The notes: generated by a model not told the origin, from the letters alone. A stretch of 35,391 nucleotides of DNA from an uncultured Lachnospiraceae bacterium (GCA_902789175.1 CADANF010000037.1:1-35391); one strand, 5' to 3'; positions 1-8,061 are shown, counted from the first letter of the stretch. Made by a program: numbers and translations.

Positions 1-15
1 GTTTTTACGAGCCAT
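1..15 (-). CDS. start of a leftward gene, cut by the window edge
   Basis: On the minus strand an ATG at 15-13 is preceded by a strong AGGAGG ribosome site (minus strand of about 24-29) at proper spacing, and reads MARKN before the window ends. Only five codons are visible, so no product can be named. The AT-rich stretch behind it would be its upstream region, making it divergent from the gene at 226. It could still be a chance ATG, but the ribosome site is unusually good. Confidence 0.45.
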
Positions 16-225
16 AGTGAGTTCCTCCTATCTGGATATATAATACTATGTTTTAGGAGAAATCTCATTTTAATTTGAACTATTTATATACTAACATCAA
101 AATAAACAGCATAATATAATGGCGTTGGTAGGAATAATATTCATGTAGTCACATTTACAGATAATACAACAAACTTTTTGGGATTAAAAGAATTAGCATA
201 GTTATTATGTGAAAGGGACTTACAT

Positions 226-990
226 ATGGAAAATATTATATCTTTAATAACGGCGATAATTTCTTTAGTTGTAACAATTTTTATCGGTATATATCAAATT
301 AAACAAAGTGAAAGAATGGCTAAATTTGAAAAAAGACAGGATGAGAGGGATGAAAAGAGGTTTAAAGAAGAAGTAGATTCTAAAGTGGTGAAGTTTGTTA
401 CAAAGTATCATAAAGAAATAGGTTTATTGCCTTTATGTTTGATGGCTACGTTGTATGATAGATATAGACCATACAACAGGGAAATGTATCTTGAATTTAA
501 TGCATTATCTGATACAGTTCAGGATGCTATTTTAGAATCTCAAGGACTGAAAATTCCTAGATTTAAAGAAAATTTTTATGGTCATTGCCTTAAATTACTA
601 AATGATTATTTGAATAAGAATTTTAAATCAGATATAAATTTTGGGTTATATGATAGAGGAAAGTATCTATATTACGCAATAGATGACTATGGTAAGAAAA
701 AAACTGAGTATGAAAGAATAAGTGACAGAATAACTGATGTTATTGTTTATGATAGTGATGAAAAGAGAATAGATAGATTATTTTATGAGGTTAGGGATTT
801 ACCGTGTGAAAAATTATGTGATGCAATGGTCATTATTATGTATTGGGTAGCATATAACTCAGATGATAACAGTGAATCAGAAAATTATAAATCATGGATT
901 CCTCCTTATGGAGAAGAAAGAATAGATACTATGGAGGACATGTTTTTAATGTTATTATTGGTTACGTATCTGAAGTTAGGATTGAAGTAA
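226..990 (+). CDS. membrane-anchored protein of unknown function
   Basis: 254 residues, not recognised as a characterised family. Residues 5-23 form one hydrophobic segment, followed by a highly charged stretch (about residues 30-55, rich in K, E, R, D) that is probably helical or coiled coil. The remainder is a soluble, Tyr- and Asp-rich domain, so the likely topology is one N-terminal anchor with a cytoplasmic body. The start has an AAAGGGA ribosome site 8-14 bases upstream. Base composition is markedly more AT-rich than the housekeeping genes from about 4500 onward, which fits an acquired gene. It heads a run of small accessory genes. A role in defence or immunity is possible from context only; nothing in the sequence proves it. 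Confidence 0.7.
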   Translation: MENIISLITAIISLVVTIFIGIYQIKQSERMAKFEKRQDERDEKRFKEEVDSKVVKFVTKYHKEIGLLPLCLMATLYDRYRPYNREMYLEFNALSDTVQDAILESQGLKIPRFKENFYGHCLKLLNDYLNKNFKSDINFGLYDRGKYLYYAIDDYGKKKTEYERISDRITDVIVYDSDEKRIDRLFYEVRDLPCEKLCDAMVIIMYWVAYNSDDNSESENYKSWIPPYGEERIDTMEDMFLMLLLVTYLKLGLK

Positions 991-1029
991 TTTTAAGATA
1001 ATATGTGGATTAAAGGTTGGAAAAGCATA

Positions 1030-1350
1030 ATGAAAAAAGAAACAATAGATAGAATCAGAAATTTTACAACAGATAGGGACTGGGACAAGTTCCATAGTCC
1101 TGCTAATCTGGCGAAATCCATTTCCATTGAGGCAAATGAGCTTCTGGAATGCTTTCAGTGGAGCGATGAGGATTATGATTTAGAGCATGTTAAAGAGGAA
1201 CTGGCGGATGTTCTTGTTTATTGCAGGAACATGCTGGATAAACTTGGCCTTGATGAGGATGAGATAGTTAATAGCAAGATGGCTAAAAATGAAGCTAAAT
1301 ATCCGGTGGATAAGGCGAAGGAAAGCAGTAAGAAGTATACGGAACTGTGA
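1030..1350 (+). CDS. MazG-like nucleotide pyrophosphohydrolase
   Basis: 106 residues. The helical MazG fold is shown by the metal-binding pattern EANELLE (about residues 37-43) and the second acidic motif EELADVLVYC (about 58-67). Enzymes of this family hydrolyse nucleoside triphosphates to the monophosphate and pyrophosphate, often cleaning non-canonical or excess (d)NTPs in the cytoplasm. The length fits the short single-domain class. A start nine codons upstream (1003) is open, but the purine-rich AAAGGTTGG stretch at 1011-1019 lies properly upstream of 1030, so I choose 1030. A 40-residue membrane peptide follows 16 bases later. The exact substrate cannot be read from the sequence. Confidence 0.85.
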   Translation: MKKETIDRIRNFTTDRDWDKFHSPANLAKSISIEANELLECFQWSDEDYDLEHVKEELADVLVYCRNMLDKLGLDEDEIVNSKMAKNEAKYPVDKAKESSKKYTEL

Positions 1351-1366
1351 GAGGAGACATTTTGAA

Positions 1367-1489
1367 ATGAATAAAATAAGCGTTAAGTTGATACTTTCAT
1401 TTATAGCTTTTTTAGCAGTAAATCTTTGGCTTATTTTTACGGTTTTCTTTTGGGGAATACTTATTGTTGGGCCTATATGGTTTAAATAA
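1367..1489 (+). CDS. small single-span membrane protein
   Basis: 40 residues: a short MNKISVK head, then an almost continuous hydrophobic segment rich in Phe, Trp, Leu and Ile, ending GPIWFK. A GAGGAG ribosome site (1351-1356) sits 10 bases upstream, right after the stop of the MazG-like gene, so the two are probably co-transcribed. No family recognised. Small peptides of this kind can be regulators of membrane complexes or toxin-like, but no antitoxin RNA or partner is evident. Confidence 0.5.
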   Translation: MNKISVKLILSFIAFLAVNLWLIFTVFFWGILIVGPIWFK

Positions 1490-1537
1490 TAATTTGAAAT
1501 GTGCCTTGGCTCAGAATGTATTAAAATTGGAGGATAA

Positions 1538-1902
1538 ATGGAACACTCAGATACATTTCAAAAACAGGGAGAGAGTTACTTCCTCCTGATATCGTTGAAT
1601 ACTTTCAGGAATTTAGATCGGTTGATTATATTAATGTTTTAAGAAAAAGATTATCGGAATATACATTTGCAGAGTGGATGGTTTGTCTGCAGGAAAGAGT
1701 TTTATTGGAGCAGTGCGTACCATTTTTTATTGAAATACTGGATAAAAATCCTCTTCATCCTGGATATTTTGAGAAGGGATATGTGTTATGCGCAGTGACG
1801 CTGATCGATAAGATTTTTTGGGATAATCATAAGGATTGGTACTTGCGTGTGAAGAGTATTATGGATGGAGTGCTTGATTCATGTGAGAATAAAGCAGATT
1901 AG
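1538..1902 (+). pseudogene. contact-dependent-inhibition-type immunity protein, frameshifted at codon 2-3
   Basis: An ATG at 1538 with a GGAGG ribosome site (1529-1533) is followed by ATGGAACACTC. In this frame translation ends after about 34 codons. Adding one A to make GAAACACTC shifts reading into the frame that stays open to the TAG at 1902 and gives a protein of about 121 residues starting METLRYISKTGRELLP. The body (IVEYFQEF, AEWMVCLQERVLL, LDKNPLHPGYF, FWDNHKDWYL) resembles small immunity proteins of the contact-dependent inhibition (CdiI) type as I remember them; that match is from memory and moderate. The intact part without a good start is 1543-1902; an internal ATG at 1678 would give only 74 residues. 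It is either a real one-base loss or a sequencing error in a short A run. Confidence 0.5.
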
Positions 1903-1944
1903 GGAGTGATAAGAGGCGAGTATATTGAGGCGTATAGAAGTTTT

Positions 1945-2040
1945 TAAAACAACGTGATGATATGGCGAGACTGCGATGATATGGCACGGTGGAGTTGAGA
2001 TAGCGTAGTAATGCTGGGAGGGTGTGGTAGCGTTGTTTTA
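1945..2040. repeat. 10-bp inverted repeat enclosing short direct repeats
   Basis: TAAAACAACG at 1945-1954 is exactly complementary to CGTTGTTTTA at 2031-2040. Inside are two copies of GATGATATGGC about 19 bases apart. No open frame of note covers this stretch. It may be a remnant of a small element or a leader structure for the gene at 2057, whose ribosome site follows directly. Confidence 0.4.
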
Positions 2041-2056
2041 GCGAGAAAGGAAGCAT

Positions 2057-2569
2057 ATGGGAAATACATTTAAAAATTATTCAAAGGAAGGTCAGAAGCT
2101 GCCTATGTTTGGGATAGGGCCTTATCTGATATATGGGATTGCATTTCTTAAGGCAGTGGTTATTGTCCTTACCTCGTATGTTTTTAAAGTCGGCATTCTG
2201 GAGAATATCTGGGTATGGATTTTTCGTATTGCCGGCGGAATCGCTATTATTCTTGGTATCGTCATTTGGTTTATTGGAGCGATGCGCTCAGGGATGGATG
2301 AAAATATTACAGATAATAAGCTTAAGACGGACGGGATTTATTCCTGGGTTAGAAATCCTATGTATACAGGCTGCTGGTTTATCATGATAGGGATCAGCTT
2401 TATGTGGCATAACTACTGGATGCTTCCTATTATTTTAATAGACTGGGTAATATTTACGATTGTACTTAAGAATACAGAGGAAAAATGGCTGCTTGATGTA
2501 TATGGCCAGGATTACGAGGATTACAAAAAACGAGTTAATAGATGTATTCCGTGGATACCTAAAGAATAA
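2057..2569 (+). CDS. isoprenylcysteine carboxyl methyltransferase-family membrane protein
   Basis: 170 residues with about four membrane spans (roughly residues 21-44, 50-75, 98-118, 122-140). The C-terminal part carries the pattern of the ICMT/PEMT-like family: RNPMYTGCW, then NTEEKWLLDVYGQDYEDYKK and a terminal RCIPWIP. The NP-Y-G motif and the EE-L---G--Y--Y motif belong to the S-adenosylmethionine-binding membrane core. Bacterial members are mostly uncharacterised; the methyl acceptor may be a lipid or small molecule. The start has a GAAAGGAAG ribosome site. It stands alone between accessory genes. Confidence 0.75.
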   Translation: MGNTFKNYSKEGQKLPMFGIGPYLIYGIAFLKAVVIVLTSYVFKVGILENIWVWIFRIAGGIAIILGIVIWFIGAMRSGMDENITDNKLKTDGIYSWVRNPMYTGCWFIMIGISFMWHNYWMLPIILIDWVIFTIVLKNTEEKWLLDVYGQDYEDYKKRVNRCIPWIPKE

Positions 2570-2605
2570 TACTGGATACCGAAACGATAAGAAGGGACAT
2601 TTGTT

Positions 2606-3115
2606 ATGTATTACGGAAAAATAAGAGGACAAAAGAGAAAACTTAAGATGTTACTTAAGAATATTGAAAAGATAGAACCTTATCAGAAAATAGATGAAGC
2701 TTATGATAATAGATTTGATCACTTTCATGTTCCAAGTAATCCATGGATAGAAATGCCAAAGACTTCTTCAAAAATAAAAACAACGTTTTGTGAAGCATGG
2801 ATAAGAAAAACAGAAGAGATACTTAGAGCAAAACCAAAGGATTTAAAATTTTGTAAAGTTGTTTGTTGTTTGTCTATTCCTCATTTATGGGATTCACAAA
2901 TAATTATATTTTATGATCAGGAGTATTATGATCTATTTTGGAAACGACGTGGTGATTATCAGGAATGGACAAGAATAAAAAACGGCAGGCCATTGATCAA
3001 AGAAAGAAATATTGATACGGATTTAAAAGAAGTATGTGTCGATGAGACAATCACAGATGAGGGGAAGAAATATATTTCATATATATGGTTTTATGGAGAA
3101 GTGAGAGAAGAATAA
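2606..3115 (+). CDS. DUF3916-like protein
   Basis: 169 residues, soluble, rich in aromatic residues. The pattern KIRGQKRKLK near the N-terminus, then FDHFHVPSNPWI and later VVCCLSIPHLWDSQIIIFYD, resembles the uncharacterised DUF3916 family as I remember it; this is a recollection, not a search. Members are often found near immunity genes of polymorphic toxin loci, which would fit the frameshifted immunity-like gene 700 bases upstream. The start has a GAAGGGA ribosome site. No catalytic motif recognised. Confidence 0.6.
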   Translation: MYYGKIRGQKRKLKMLLKNIEKIEPYQKIDEAYDNRFDHFHVPSNPWIEMPKTSSKIKTTFCEAWIRKTEEILRAKPKDLKFCKVVCCLSIPHLWDSQIIIFYDQEYYDLFWKRRGDYQEWTRIKNGRPLIKERNIDTDLKEVCVDETITDEGKKYISYIWFYGEVREE

Positions 3116-3209
3116 GGCAATGAATCAATGGTATTGATAGAGTCTTAGGCTTGTGACTAGTGAGACAAGGGATGTAAAACGATTAATTGAAGATATAGTT
3201 CGGAAATAT

Positions 3210-3250
3210 ATTCGGAAGGAAATCAATGGCAAATTGACATCCTTCCGAAT
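3210..3250. repeat. inverted repeat after the DUF3916-like gene
   Basis: ATTCGGAAGG (3210-3219) pairs exactly with CCTTCCGAAT (3241-3250) around a 21-base loop. No clear T run follows, so it is not a standard terminator. It lies directly before a degenerate copy of the 55-bp palindrome. Confidence 0.4.
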
Positions 3251-3253
3251 GAT

Positions 3254-3290
3254 GTTAATGAGCCATGGTCCCGGGGAGTAGGATCATTTT
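3254..3290. repeat. degenerate 55-bp palindrome copy (A)
   Basis: GTTAATGAGCCATGGTCCCG followed by GGATCATTTT shows the left arm and core of the intergenic palindrome family, with the A-tract and right arm eroded. It lies upstream of the gene at 3333. Confidence 0.5.
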
Positions 3291-3332
3291 CGGGAAGATT
3301 TCATTTGAAGCATGGTTTAAAGGAGTAGGGCC

Positions 3333-4331
3333 GTGGGAAAAAATAAATGGAAGGGAAAAAGTAAAAGAAAGAATGGGGAATCTGGCGAAAATAAGCTTCC
3401 AATAGGTGTGACATTAGTGCTTATACTGCTTGGCAGCGTTGCATTTGTCATGTTTTGTGTGGGTACCGGGTTTATGATTGATGCGATCGTAGCTTTTAGT
3501 ACCGGCGACGTGAAGTCTGGCGAAGTGGCAAAATATATATGGAGAATAGTACCGGTAGGGATAATACATATTATCTTTTTTATTGCATTTTGCCTGGATG
3601 GAATACCTGGTTTGAAAAAATCAAAGGAGGAATCCTATAGGGAAGATATTTGGGGGATATTCCTTATTGTAATGGCTTTTTCGGCAGTCGTATTGATGGC
3701 GCTGGCAGGGAGATACGGCAGGGAGATGGATGGTATAATAGGGTTTTTGACCCTGCCTGCTATAGGTGTTTTAGTCACGCCTAAGATGGTTAAAAGTGAG
3801 TTGAATAAGATGAAGAAATGGGAAAGTTCATCGGTCGGGCTATCATTTGCAAAAGATGAGAAAAATATTTATAAGGTGAGAAAACCTGTTTCATTTGAAA
3901 GAAGGCTCTTCTGGGAAGTGTTTAAGTATCAGATGAAGATGGCGTTGGGAGCAATTTTAATTATTACCGTTTTGATCATTATGGCAATACATAGATTAAC
4001 TCACAAAACTCACTGGACAGGAAGGGCTGCATATAGAGGTCCATTTTATTCATTTACTTTAATTGTAGGGGTATGTATATTTGCAATTCCGGCAGTTATA
4101 GTTTTTTTGACAAAGACAATTTACAAATTGAGTATCGTGAAGAGACAAAAATATAAAGCCTATCATGTTACGGCAAAAAGGGCGAATGATAAGGCGGTTA
4201 TAGTTGAGTTCGGTAATAGAGTTAAAAGTTTTAAGTATCCTCAGTGCGTAGGCATAAGGAAAAAGAAGATCAATGATACAAAAGCGACTTTGATTCTGCT
4301 GCCGGATCTGGTAATGATCTTTCCGGATTAA
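3333..4331 (+). CDS. polytopic membrane protein of unknown function
   Basis: 332 residues starting at a GTG placed 7 bases after an AAAGGAG ribosome site (3319-3325). The first 20 residues are strongly basic (K/R-rich, cytoplasmic). Six hydrophobic segments follow at about residues 27-53, 68-88, 104-125, 130-148, 203-220 and 236-262, then a basic C-terminal domain of about 70 residues. No motif of a known enzyme or transporter family is evident. It is flanked on both sides by copies of the intergenic palindrome and appears to be a single-gene unit. Confidence 0.7.
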   Translation: MGKNKWKGKSKRKNGESGENKLPIGVTLVLILLGSVAFVMFCVGTGFMIDAIVAFSTGDVKSGEVAKYIWRIVPVGIIHIIFFIAFCLDGIPGLKKSKEESYREDIWGIFLIVMAFSAVVLMALAGRYGREMDGIIGFLTLPAIGVLVTPKMVKSELNKMKKWESSSVGLSFAKDEKNIYKVRKPVSFERRLFWEVFKYQMKMALGAILIITVLIIMAIHRLTHKTHWTGRAAYRGPFYSFTLIVGVCIFAIPAVIVFLTKTIYKLSIVKRQKYKAYHVTAKRANDKAVIVEFGNRVKSFKYPQCVGIRKKKINDTKATLILLPDLVMIFPD

Positions 4332-4372
4332 AAGTGATTTGGACCATGGTCCCGGAGGCAATGGTCCACTTT
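4331..4372. repeat. 55-bp palindrome family copy (B), variant
   Basis: GGACCATGGTCCCGGAGGCA followed by ATGGTCC, flanked by AAAGTG and CACTTT. It begins at the stop codon of the preceding gene and joins copy C almost directly. Confidence 0.7.
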
Positions 4373-4374
4373 CG

Positions 4375-4429
4375 GTTAACATAAAAATGAGCCATGGTCC
4401 CGGGGGCAATGGCCCACTTTTATGTTAAC
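4375..4429. repeat. 55-bp palindrome, full copy (C)
   Basis: GTTAACATAAAA and TTTTATGTTAAC arms enclose GAGCCATGGTCCCGGGGGCA and a matching right arm. An eroded third fragment (GGGGGAGTGGCTCATTT) follows at 4434-4455. Confidence 0.85.
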
Positions 4430-4501
4430 CTAGAGCTCGGGGGAGTGGCTCATTTGCTAGTGGCACGTTTTTTACTGAAGTATTTAATGAAAGAGTGATT
4501 T

Positions 4502-4987
4502 ATGAAAAAGATAATTGTTATCGGCTGTCCGGGAGCAGGAAAAAGCTGCTTTTCAAGGCGGCTGAGAGATAAATACAATCTTCCACTTTACTATCTGGAC
4601 ATGATGTGGCATTTGCCGGACAGGACAAATGTTACCAGAGAGGAATTTGCTAAAAAGCTTGAAGAAATTTTAAAAATAGACAGTTGGATCATTGATGGGA
4701 ATTATATAAGTACCATGGAAATGAGACTTAAATATTGCGATACAGTTTTTCTGCTGGATTATCCGTTGGATGTATGTTTGGATGGTGCGAGAAGAAGGAT
4801 TGGAACAAAAAGGGAAGACATGCCATGGATGGAAGAAACATTTGATGAGGAGTTTAAACAGTGGATCCTGGATTTTCCAGAGAAGCAGCTGCCTAGGGTG
4901 TATCATTTGCTTCAGCAATATAAAGAAGGAAAAGAGATTCATATATTTAAGACAAGAGAAGAAGCGGATAAATATTTAGATGAGTGA
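4502..4987 (+). CDS. P-loop kinase, FlaR/adenylate-kinase-like
   Basis: 161 residues. A Walker A motif GCPGAGKS occupies residues 8-15; LYYLDMMWHLPD (about 29-40), IIDGNY (about 63-68) and a lid-like region with RRR near residue 98 follow. This layout is typical of the small NMP-kinase-like proteins annotated as 'DNA topology modulation protein FlaR-related', usually about 160-180 residues. They probably phosphorylate a nucleotide or small metabolite; the substrate is unknown and the 'topology' name is historical. The ribosome site is AAAGAG. The next gene starts 8 bases downstream, so the two are co-transcribed. Confidence 0.8.
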   Translation: MKKIIVIGCPGAGKSCFSRRLRDKYNLPLYYLDMMWHLPDRTNVTREEFAKKLEEILKIDSWIIDGNYISTMEMRLKYCDTVFLLDYPLDVCLDGARRRIGTKREDMPWMEETFDEEFKQWILDFPEKQLPRVYHLLQQYKEGKEIHIFKTREEADKYLDE

Positions 4988-4995
4988 GGATTAAA

Positions 4996-5811
4996 ATGAT
5001 TCAATTTGGAATGCCAACGCTTATTGAGAATAATACTTTAGAGGAAAATATAGCACTTTGCCATAGTCTGGGGCTTAAATTCATAGAACTTAATATGAAT
5101 TTCCCAGAGTATCAGCTGGAGAGTCTTGAACAGACTGATAAACTGATAGAGGCGGCAGAGAAAGCAGGAATATATTATACGATACATTTGGATGAAAATT
5201 TAAATATCGCTGATTTTAACCAGCTGGTTACCGGAGCATATCTGGAAACGGTTCGCCGAACGATAGAAGTTGCAAAGAAACTTATGGTTTTAAGGGATAG
5301 CTACGGAGACAGAAGCCAGCCTCTTACTCTAAATATGCATATGAACCATGGTATATTTATCACTTTGCCTGACAGGAAGGTGCAGATGTATGATCGCGAT
5401 TTTGACAGCTATATAAGTGCTTTCGCAGATTTTCGAGCTAAGTGTGAGGAATGGATCGGCAGCAGTGACATTAAGATTGTTATTGAAAATACTGACGGGT
5501 TCAGGGAGTATGAAAAAAGGGCGATAGATTATCTGCTTCAAAGTGCAGTGTTTGGATTAACCTGGGATATAGGACATTCTAAGGCTACTGGAGAGAAGGA
5601 TGTTTCATTTATTAGGGAACATGAAGATAAATTGATCCATTTTCATATCCATGACGGGATTGAAAAACCACCGAAGAATCACCTGGCTCTTGGCGATGGG
5701 GAGATTGACATTTGGGAGAGATTGAGGCTTGCTGAAAGCAGAAATGCCAGATGTGTTCTGGAAACAAAGACAATAGAAGCACTCAAGAAGTCAGTTGAGT
5801 GGCTTGGTTAA
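4996..5811 (+). CDS. sugar phosphate isomerase/epimerase, TIM-barrel
   Basis: 271 residues of the AP-endonuclease-2-like xylose isomerase fold. Metal-ligand motifs are visible in order: ELN (about residue 32), TIHLDE, MHMNHG, IVIENTDG (Glu ligand), LTWDIGHSKATG (Asp and His ligands), HFHIHDG, and a terminal LETKT (Glu). These enzymes isomerise or epimerise sugars or sugar acids using divalent metal in the cytoplasm; the substrate cannot be inferred. A GTG at 4984 is open, but the ATG at 4996 has AGTGAGG at good spacing. The stop codon TAA lies within the GTTAAC end of the following palindrome. Confidence 0.8.
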   Translation: MIQFGMPTLIENNTLEENIALCHSLGLKFIELNMNFPEYQLESLEQTDKLIEAAEKAGIYYTIHLDENLNIADFNQLVTGAYLETVRRTIEVAKKLMVLRDSYGDRSQPLTLNMHMNHGIFITLPDRKVQMYDRDFDSYISAFADFRAKCEEWIGSSDIKIVIENTDGFREYEKRAIDYLLQSAVFGLTWDIGHSKATGEKDVSFIREHEDKLIHFHIHDGIEKPPKNHLALGDGEIDIWERLRLAESRNARCVLETKTIEALKKSVEWLG

Positions 5812-5861
5812 CATAAAAATGGACCATAGTCCCGGGGGCTGTGGCTCATTTTTATGTTAAC
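5807..5861. repeat. 55-bp palindrome, full copy (E)
   Basis: Starts at the GTTAAC that contains the TAA stop of the isomerase gene. The left arm CCATAG pairs with CTGTGG through a U-G wobble. It shares its last GTTAAC with copy F. Confidence 0.85.
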
Positions 5862-5899
5862 ATAAAATTGAACCATAGTGCCAGGGACTGCGGCTCATT
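5856..5899. repeat. 55-bp palindrome, eroded copy (F)
   Basis: A tandem partner of copy E: GTTAACATAAAATTGAACC, core CCAGGG, then CTGCGGCTCATT. The outer right arm is missing. Confidence 0.7.
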
Positions 5900-5914
5900 G
5901 GATAGGGAATTAGT

Positions 5915-6583
5915 ATGAAATATAAAAATATAACTAAAGCCATTTTTATAAAAAGACCGAACCGATTTATTGCGGAAGTTGAGGTAGATGGCAAGAAAGA
6001 AACAGTGCATGTAAAGAATACAGGCAGGTGCAGGGAGCTGCTGATCCCCGGATGTGAAGTCTGGCTTACGGCACCGGGGACGCCTGACAGGAAAACAAAA
6101 TATGACCTGGTGGCGGTAAGAAAAAATACAGGTGTCATTTTTAATATTGACAGTCAGGCGCCCAATGCAGTTGTAAAGGAGTGGCTGGCGAAGCAGGATT
6201 TTAGCAAGGTTCTTCCGGAATATAGATATGGGGAATCAAGGATTGATTTTTATATAGAAAAGAAGAAAACTCCAGAGGAAAGAGAAGTCCGTTATCTAAT
6301 GGAAGTTAAGGGATGTACTCAGGAAATCGATGGAGTCGGATACTTTCCTGACGCTCCTACAGAACGGGGAGTTAAGCATATAAGGGAACTGATCAAGGCT
6401 AAAAATGAAGGCTATAAGGCGATTCTTACCTTTGTGATCCAGATGGATGGAGTAGAAGAAGTAAGGGCAAATGTTGCGACTCATCCGGAATTTGGTGAAG
6501 CTATGGAGAATGCCCGTAAAGCCGGGGTAGAGATACTATTCCTTCAGTGCCATGTTACTGAGGACGAAATATATATAAAATGA
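5915..6583 (+). CDS. sfsA: SfsA, sugar fermentation stimulation protein homologue
   Basis: 222 residues, close to the family's 230. The N-terminal OB-like part has RPNRFIAEVEVDG and HVKNTGRCRELLIPG; the nuclease-like C-terminal part has SRIDFYI, YLMEVKGCT, FPDAPTERGVKHIREL and ILTFVIQMDG, which are the signature stretches of SfsA. The E. coli protein binds DNA and influences maltose metabolism; the Asp and Glu-x-Lys residues resemble a PD-(D/E)xK nuclease site, so a nucleic-acid role is likely. The ribosome site is weak (GGGAATTAGT). It is a single gene between palindrome copies. Confidence 0.92.
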   Translation: MKYKNITKAIFIKRPNRFIAEVEVDGKKETVHVKNTGRCRELLIPGCEVWLTAPGTPDRKTKYDLVAVRKNTGVIFNIDSQAPNAVVKEWLAKQDFSKVLPEYRYGESRIDFYIEKKKTPEEREVRYLMEVKGCTQEIDGVGYFPDAPTERGVKHIRELIKAKNEGYKAILTFVIQMDGVEEVRANVATHPEFGEAMENARKAGVEILFLQCHVTEDEIYIK

Positions 6584-6603
6584 CGCAGGTGTAAAATAAT
6601 GTA

Positions 6604-6654
6604 GTTAACATAAAAATGGACCATAGTCCCGGGGGCTGTGGCTCATTTTAATAT
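6604..6654. repeat. 55-bp palindrome copy (G), right arm eroded
   Basis: GTTAACATAAAAATGGACC, core CCCGGGGG, then CTGTGGCTCATTTTAATAT. It lies about 20 bases after the sfsA stop and directly before the antiporter ribosome site. Confidence 0.75.
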
Positions 6655-6670
6655 AAAGAAGAGGATTAAT

Positions 6671-7849
6671 ATGTTAGTAAGTATTGCACTAATTATGATA
6701 GTAGGGCTCATTTTAGGATGGCTATGTAAAAAAGTTAAATTGCCCAGCCTGATAGGAATGCTGATAACGGGCATTGTTTTGGGACCTTACATCTTAAATG
6801 TTATTGATAAATCAATTCTTGCGATTTCGGCAGATATCAGGAAAATGGCACTGATCGTCATTTTAACAAGAGCAGGCCTAAGTCTTGATATTGCGGGACT
6901 AAAAAGAGTTGGAAGGCCGGCTGTTCTGATGTGTTTTGTACCGGCCAGTTTTGAGCTTTTGGGAATGATAAGTATAGCGCCTAAGTTGCTGGGAATATCG
7001 GTTATGGAAGCGGCAGTTATGGGGGCAGTGCTTGCTGCGGTTTCTCCTGCGGTTGTCGTGCCTAGAATGGTAAAACTTATGGAGGAAGGTTATGGAACAA
7101 ATGAACAGATTCCACAGCTCATCCTTGCGGGGGCATCAGTAGACGACGTCTATGTGATAGTTTTATTTACCACATTCCTTGGAATGATCCAGGGAGGGGA
7201 AGTTTCGGTTGTAAGATTTGTAAATATTCCAGTCTCGATCATTCTTGGAATTATTATAGGAGTCCTTGCAGGATGGGCACTTTCTTTTTTATTTAAAATG
7301 ATACATATGCGGGATACAGTGAAGATCATGATAATACTTTCGGTATCATTTTTGCTGGTATTCCTGGAGGATAGCTTAAAGACGGCGGTTACATTTTCAG
7401 CACTGATATCTATCATGTTTATTGGGGTTGCGATGCAGAAATACCGCAAGGCAGTGGCTTTAAGACTTCAGTCGAAGTTTAACAAGCTGTGGGTCATCGC
7501 GGAAATATTCCTGTTTGTTTTAGTGGGAGCGACTGTTGATATAAGCTACCTTAAGAATGTGGGAATTAAAGCGATTTTAGTTATCATTGGGGCACTGATT
7601 TTTAGAATGCTGGGGGTTTTTGTCTGCTTGCTTGGCACAAAGCTAAGTAGTAAAGAAAGGCTGTTTACCATGATGGCTTATACGCCAAAGGCGACGGTGC
7701 AGGCCGCAATCGGAGGAATCCCATTAAGCCTTGGACTTGGCTGTGGCAATATAGTCCTTACAGTGGCAATCCTTGCCATCGTGATCACAGCACCACTGGG
7801 AGCATTTGCAATAGACAGCACATATAAACGATTCTTAGAACAAAAATAG
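6671..7849 (+). CDS. cation/proton antiporter (NhaP/KefB-type fold)
   Basis: 392 residues, almost wholly hydrophobic, with about 12 membrane spans. The first helices read GWLCKKVKLPSLIGMLITG, then VLGP, as in the Na+/H+ exchanger domain. VVSPAVVVPRM-like sequence (about residues 130-140) and the ASVDDVYVIVLFT stretch (about 158-170) match the conserved core, with the paired Asp expected to carry the ion. It probably exchanges Na+ or K+ for protons in the inner membrane. An upstream GTG (6638) lies inside a palindrome copy; the ATG at 6671 follows GAAGAGG and is preferred. No C-terminal TrkA domain is present. Confidence 0.85.
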   Translation: MLVSIALIMIVGLILGWLCKKVKLPSLIGMLITGIVLGPYILNVIDKSILAISADIRKMALIVILTRAGLSLDIAGLKRVGRPAVLMCFVPASFELLGMISIAPKLLGISVMEAAVMGAVLAAVSPAVVVPRMVKLMEEGYGTNEQIPQLILAGASVDDVYVIVLFTTFLGMIQGGEVSVVRFVNIPVSIILGIIIGVLAGWALSFLFKMIHMRDTVKIMIILSVSFLLVFLEDSLKTAVTFSALISIMFIGVAMQKYRKAVALRLQSKFNKLWVIAEIFLFVLVGATVDISYLKNVGIKAILVIIGALIFRMLGVFVCLLGTKLSSKERLFTMMAYTPKATVQAAIGGIPLSLGLGCGNIVLTVAILAIVITAPLGAFAIDSTYKRFLEQK

Positions 7850-7892
7850 TTAACATAAAAGTGGACCACACTCCCCGGGACTATGGCTCATT
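7849..7892. repeat. 55-bp palindrome copy (H), truncated
   Basis: TAGTTAACATAAAAGTGGACC begins on the G of the antiporter stop codon; the core is CCCCGGG and the right arm ends early at GGCTCATT. Confidence 0.75.
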
Positions 7893-7914
7893 AGGTCCTA
7901 AGTTTTACTTTTTG

Positions 7915-7943
7915 TTGAAAAAAAAGACCTGTGGAAGTATACT
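7915..7943 (+). promoter_or_regulatory. sigma-A promoter of the DUF4132-type operon
   Basis: TTGAAA (7915-7920) and TATACT (7938-7943) are separated by exactly 17 bases. This is the only good promoter before the gene at 8062, leaving a leader of about 110 bases. Confidence 0.6.
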
Positions 7944-8061
7944 GAAAACCAGGTAGAAGCTTTTAAAAGCCTAATAATAAACGCAGAGAACTAGTGTAAA
8001 ATGAAGCACAATAAAAGCCAAAATACCAGTGAGAAAAGAAACATTTCGGGGATTGCTTTCA

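Noticed and set aside
1030-1489. A toxin-antitoxin pair formed by the MazG-like protein and the membrane peptide
   Set aside because: The enzyme is MazG-like (a pyrophosphohydrolase), not MazE or MazF, and no antitoxin features are visible.
1859-2056. 65-codon minus-strand frame in the gap before the methyltransferase
   Set aside because: It overlaps the end of the immunity-like gene, lacks a ribosome site, and the region is better explained by its inverted and direct repeats.
4059-4409. Minus-strand frame with two PPGPW repeats
   Set aside because: It runs across the palindrome copies; the repeat simply mirrors them and no ribosome site is present.
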